Assembly: GCF_000178855.1 (NCBI RefSeq)
Contig: NZ_ADVG01000002.1
Coordinates: forward strand, 1,426,001 to 1,490,000
Length of the DNA: 64,000 nucleotides
Source of the DNA: Ktedonobacter racemifer DSM 44963
GTDB taxonomy: Bacteria > Chloroflexota > Ktedonobacteria > Ktedonobacterales > Ktedonobacteraceae
Reading direction: 5' to 3'
This document shows, piece after piece, positions 61,076 through 64,000 of this stretch (position 1 is the first letter of the stretch; every line of letters begins with the position of its first letter). Position numbers and translations under genes: made by a program. Under the pieces are notes generated by a model. That model was given only the letters and a program-made list of their open reading frames with translations. It was not told the DNA's origin and ran no database searches.

Positions 61076-61807
61076 ATGACAGCCCAAAAGGTGGCGCTTA
61101 TCATTCCCGCGCTCAATGAAGAGGAGGCCCTCAGGCACCTGCTTCCAACCCTCCCCCACGATACCATTAACTGGCAGATTGTTGTTGATAATGGCAGCAC
61201 CGATAGAACGGCCGAGGTGGCGCGTGCGGCGGGAGCTATCGTCGTTCAGACGGCGGAGCGTGGCTATGGGCGCGCCTGCTTTCGGGGGCTACAGGAGGCG
61301 CGCCGTCTGGGCGCGGAAATCGCCCTCTTTATGGATGGGGATGGCAGTGATGATCCTGCCGATATTCCCGAGATGCTGGCCCCGATCCTCTCGCGGCAGG
61401 CCGACCTGGTGATGGGGTCGCGCGTAAGCAAACAAGCAGAGAAGGGGGCGATCCCGCCCCAGGCCCGTCTGGGCAACTGGCTGGTCAGCCGAATGATCAC
61501 CCTCCTCTATGATGCCACCCTCCACGATATCGGCTCATTTCGCGCCATTCGGTGCGAGCAACTGGCACGGCTGAATATGAGCGAGATGACCTTTGGCTGG
61601 CCTGTGGAGATGCTGGTCAAGGCAGCACGGGCGCGTTATCGCATCCTGGAGGTTCCTATTCACTACCGCCAGCGCAGTCATGGATGCTCCAAGGTCGCAG
61701 GTACGCTTGTTGGCAGCGTCAAGGCAGCCTACTATATGCTCAGCACCACGCTCCGGTATGCATCAACAAGGAGGACTGCATGGATGACACAGCGCTCGTC
61801 ATTATAG
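61076..61807 (+). CDS. GT2-family glycosyltransferase
   Basis: 243 aa from the ATG at 61076, behind taaggag. N-terminal GT-A fold KVALIIPALNEEEALRHLLP, then VVDNGSTDRTAEVARAAGA and MDGDGSDDP (Asp87, Asp89; the DxD-like metal site). The acceptor half has FGWPVEMLVKAARARYRILE VPIHYRQRSHGCSKVAGT. This pattern is that of dolichyl-phosphate mannosyltransferase-like enzymes. The nucleotide sugar and acceptor are unknown. Its last 28 bp overlap the DUF2064 gene, which overlaps the radical SAM gene, giving a tightly coupled three-gene operon. Confidence 0.9.
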   Translation: MTAQKVALIIPALNEEEALRHLLPTLPHDTINWQIVVDNGSTDRTAEVARAAGAIVVQTAERGYGRACFRGLQEARRLGAEIALFMDGDGSDDPADIPEMLAPILSRQADLVMGSRVSKQAEKGAIPPQARLGNWLVSRMITLLYDATLHDIGSFRAIRCEQLARLNMSEMTFGWPVEMLVKAARARYRILEVPIHYRQRSHGCSKVAGTLVGSVKAAYYMLSTTLRYASTRRTAWMTQRSSL

Positions 61808-62493
61808 CGCGCGCCCCCGAGCCTGGAAAAACCAAGACGCGCCTGGCACGCTCCATTGGGAATGAGGCAACAGTGCTACTCTATCGCGCCTTCTTGAAGG
61901 ACCTGGCCCTGCGTTTTAGTGAGACCGATGCCCCCTATACCTTACACTGGGCTTATTCGCCCGCGTATGTCGATTACAACGCGCTATTAGAGGAGCTTGT
62001 TCCTGGCAAGGGACAACACATGCGCAGCTTTCCCCAGGAGGGCCAGGATTTCAATACACGCTTACATCATATCTTTCGCTGGACGGAGCGCTGGGGGTTT
62101 CACAAGACGATCCTGCTTGGCTCTGACTCACCACATATCAGGCGTCAAATTATTGATGAAGTAAACGAGCGCCTGAATACAACAGATGTTGTGCTGGGGC
62201 CAGCCGAGGATGGTGGTTACTACCTCCTGGGCATGCGCCAGGCGCACGACATCTTTAGTGGCATTCCCATGAGTACCGATGTGGTAACACAGATGACGAT
62301 TGATGCCGCGCACCGGCAGCGGCTCTCTGTCCACCTCGTGGAACAACTTCAGGACGTAGATGAACTACCCGACCTGCTTAAGCTAGCGGAGATACTCCAG
62401 GCAAAACCAGGCCTGGCGCCAATCACTGCCGCTCACTTAGTCACGCATCCCGCGCTCACCAAGGCCTTTAGCCGCACAAAGGAGTCCGTATGA
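61780..62493 (+). CDS. DUF2064 (TIGR04282-type) glycosyltransferase-like protein
   Basis: 237 aa from the ATG at 61780, with aaggagg 6 nt upstream, inside the end of the GT2 gene. MDDTALVIIARAPEPGKTKT RLA is the family start (APxxGxxKTRL), followed by HWAYSPAYVDYNALLEEL, ILLGSDSPHIRRQIIDEV, VVLGPAEDGGYYLLGM and FSGIPMSTDVVTQMTIDAA. The fold is a GT-A/nucleotidyltransferase type. In other bacteria it often sits beside a TIGR04283-type GT2, sometimes with radical SAM enzymes. Function unproven. It ends as ATGA over the next start. Confidence 0.88.
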   Translation: MDDTALVIIARAPEPGKTKTRLARSIGNEATVLLYRAFLKDLALRFSETDAPYTLHWAYSPAYVDYNALLEELVPGKGQHMRSFPQEGQDFNTRLHHIFRWTERWGFHKTILLGSDSPHIRRQIIDEVNERLNTTDVVLGPAEDGGYYLLGMRQAHDIFSGIPMSTDVVTQMTIDAAHRQRLSVHLVEQLQDVDELPDLLKLAEILQAKPGLAPITAAHLVTHPALTKAFSRTKESV

Positions 62494-63497
62494 CGATCAC
62501 GACACCTGTTCTTACGCTGCCACGCTCCATCTATATCGAGCCCACCAGCCGCTGTAATGAGTTCTGCCAGCAGTGTCCACGCACGCTGCTCTCGCGTGAA
62601 GAGGACCGCGATCTGCCCTTCGACGAGTTTTGCAAGATCGTCGATCAGTTTCCGGTGCTCGACCGCGTCGTGCTGCATGGGTTGGGCGAGCCACTGTTAA
62701 ATAAAAACCTGCCTAAAATGGTGCGCTATTTAAAGGATCGCGGCACCTATGTGCTCTTCAACTCCAATGGCATCGCGCTGACTGAGAAGAAGGGCGGGGA
62801 GCTTATCGATGCCGGCCTCGACGAGTATCGCCTCTCGATGGACGGCTCCAGCCGCGAGACCTACGCGCATGTGCGAGGCGTCGATGCCTTTGAGAAAATC
62901 TGGCGCAACGTTCGAGCCTTTGTGCAATTGCAGAAGGCGCGTGACGCCAGCAAGCCAGCCATCTCGCTCTGGTTCACCGCCATGCGCGAAAACCTGCACG
63001 AGCTGCCGCACCTGGTTGAGCTGGCGGCCGAGGCGGGTATCCCCGAGGTCTATATGCAGCGCCTGGTCTACTTTGAAGAGGGATTGGCGGCCTCAAAACA
63101 GTCGCTCTTCCGCCGCTCAAGTCAGGAAGAGCTGGCCCTGGTACGCCGTAGCGAAGAGTTGTGCAAAGAGCTGGGCATCCGTTTCAACGCCGCCGGGTCC
63201 GCGACGCCGATGCAGAGTATTCTACGCGACTTTGGGGAGCGCCCCTGGTCCGGCTGCACACGCCCCTACAATCTGACCTACATCACCTCCAGCGGCAATG
63301 TGCTCTCCTGCTGCTTTGCTCCCTTTGGGCATCGCAGCGCGCGCGAATACCGCGAGGAGCGCGTGCTGGGCAATGTCTTCCAGGAATCCATCGAGCAAAT
63401 CTGGTTTGGGGAACGCTATGAGGCCTTCCGCCGCGCCTTTGAGAGCGAGCATCCCGCCCGTCACTGCTCCCAGTGCGGCCTTAACTGGAGCTACTAG
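62490..63497 (+). CDS. Radical SAM protein with SPASM-like C-terminal cluster
   Basis: 335 aa. The CxxxCxxC motif is SRCNEFCQQCPR (Cys22, 26, 29) for the 4Fe-4S/SAM site, followed by VVLHGLGEPLLNKNLPKMVR (GE motif) and LFNSNGIALTEKKGGELIDA. C-terminal Cys-rich SPASM-type region: SGCTRPYNLTYITSSGNVLSCCFAPF...NVFQESIEQIWFG...CSQCGLNWSY. Such enzymes modify peptides, sugars or cofactors by radical chemistry. Starting by ATGA overlap with the DUF2064 gene, it likely acts in the same pathway on a glycosylated small molecule or lipid. No precursor-peptide gene was seen nearby, which speaks against a RiPP. Confidence 0.9.
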   Translation: MTITTPVLTLPRSIYIEPTSRCNEFCQQCPRTLLSREEDRDLPFDEFCKIVDQFPVLDRVVLHGLGEPLLNKNLPKMVRYLKDRGTYVLFNSNGIALTEKKGGELIDAGLDEYRLSMDGSSRETYAHVRGVDAFEKIWRNVRAFVQLQKARDASKPAISLWFTAMRENLHELPHLVELAAEAGIPEVYMQRLVYFEEGLAASKQSLFRRSSQEELALVRRSEELCKELGIRFNAAGSATPMQSILRDFGERPWSGCTRPYNLTYITSSGNVLSCCFAPFGHRSAREYREERVLGNVFQESIEQIWFGERYEAFRRAFESEHPARHCSQCGLNWSY

Positions 63498-63505
63498 CAA
63501 AGAAA

Positions 63506-63538
63506 GAGAAGGGTACCCGCCTTGCGGATACCCTTCTC
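63506..63538 (+). terminator. Terminator hairpin after the radical SAM operon
   Basis: gagaagggta (63506-63515) and tacccttctc (63529-63538) pair, with an inner ccgc/gcgg step. It lies 9 nt after the radical SAM stop. Confidence 0.7.
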
Positions 63539-63610
63539 GCCAGTCCCCACGTTGCTCAATCCCCGTTGTAAGAAAGGAAGTTCATGTCTCCCTGTGTGCG
63601 GCTGTTGGCA

Positions 63611-63904
63611 TTAGTCGATGTCTGGTGCACTCATGCACACAAAGCCCCAGTCAAGAGGCGAACCTAACAGGCCATATACCGTTGCCTGATTATCCAATTG
63701 ATATGTTCCCGCATCTACCTGTGACTTGATTTGCTCCACTCTGGCGAGGCGGGCCTTTTCATCACGTTGCACTTGAATACGTACCTGGAGGGCTGCGATA
63801 CTCTCCCCTACAGGTGGACTGGAGTGCAGCCTAGCCTGTGGTTGTGATGAAACCATTCCCGTTGTTTCAACGGCTGTATCTATACGTACGGCGCGTGCTT
63901 TCAT
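63611..63904 (-). CDS. FlgM-like anti-sigma or small regulatory protein
   Basis: 97 aa from the ATG at 63904 (MKARAVRIDTAVETTGMVSS); an ATG at 63967 is possible, and neither has a clear ribosome site. The middle is a charged helix (LQVRIQVQRDEKARLARVEQ). Then IKSQVDAGTYQLDNQATVYG closely resembles the ending of FlgM (anti-sigma-28): RVxxIKxxVxxGxYxVD. The last 15 residues (SPLDWGFVCMSAPDID) are not family-like. FlgM normally holds the flagellar sigma factor; no flagellar gene is in the window. Related short genes occur in non-motile bacteria with unclear roles. Confidence 0.5.
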   Translation of the reverse strand: MKARAVRIDTAVETTGMVSSQPQARLHSSPPVGESIAALQVRIQVQRDEKARLARVEQIKSQVDAGTYQLDNQATVYGLLGSPLDWGFVCMSAPDID

Positions 63905-64000
63905 GTAACTAACAGAGCAGCTACCCCTAATCTGTCCTATGCTCTCTATCATCGAAGAGCAATGCATAGGCAGGAGTTGAGCCGCACACTCCTTTCTCCC

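Overview
The window reads like chromosome from a member of the Ktedonobacteria (Chloroflexota). This is inferred from the density of TnpB, IS607, ISL3 and ISAzo13 transposases, a group II intron, ECF-type sigma and NarL-type signalling genes, and the protein styles; there is no rRNA or marker gene to prove it.

Layout. Positions 1 to about 35,000 are an accessory region full of mobile DNA: transposase scraps (59-480); small or isolated metabolic genes (maleylpyruvate-isomerase-like 2519-3343; cyclase plus SDR pair 3876-5555); an IS3 element (7015-8383); an IS607 element whose recombinase gene is split at its third codon by an ISAzo13-family element (9189-12556); a TnpB gene overlapped by a ribbon-helix-helix regulator gene (12869-14225); a TnpB with a decayed tnpA (15543-17081); a PAP2 phosphatase and a DedA protein; and a sigma factor coupled to a membrane beta-propeller protein (18899-21029). 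Next comes an 8.6-kb ISL3-type transposon (21411-30019). It has matching end repeats and an exact 8-bp target duplication, and it carries a multi-PAS histidine kinase and a TetR-controlled set of isochorismatase, muconolactone-isomerase-like and SDR genes. To its right lie a tRNA-Arg(CCG), an inverted copy of the tRNA 5' half, an integrase remnant, and a tnpB gene interrupted in frame by a 2.4-kb group II intron. That tnpB element abuts a 5'-truncated comEC.

Positions 35,000-56,600 look like stable chromosome with tight gene pairs: a sensor kinase and NarL-type response regulator, a methyltransferase, a Ser/Thr kinase, a sugar-binding lipoprotein, and a purine-salvage operon (adenine deaminase, FAD subunit, fused 2Fe-2S/molybdopterin xanthine-dehydrogenase-type protein). 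A UroD-family protein and a class III aminotransferase follow. Many intergenic gaps here contain one very long, perfect hairpin of unique sequence (arms 25-36 bp). Two loci share the same pair of conserved flanking modules around different palindromic cores, and a third has one of the modules.

Positions 56,800-60,300 form a second small mobile patch: a serine integrase truncated by an ISL3 transposase gene with an in-frame stop, then an SMI1/KNR4 gene. The window ends with a coupled three-gene operon (GT2 glycosyltransferase, DUF2064 protein, radical SAM/SPASM protein) and a short FlgM-like gene. No CRISPR array, rRNA or riboswitch was seen.
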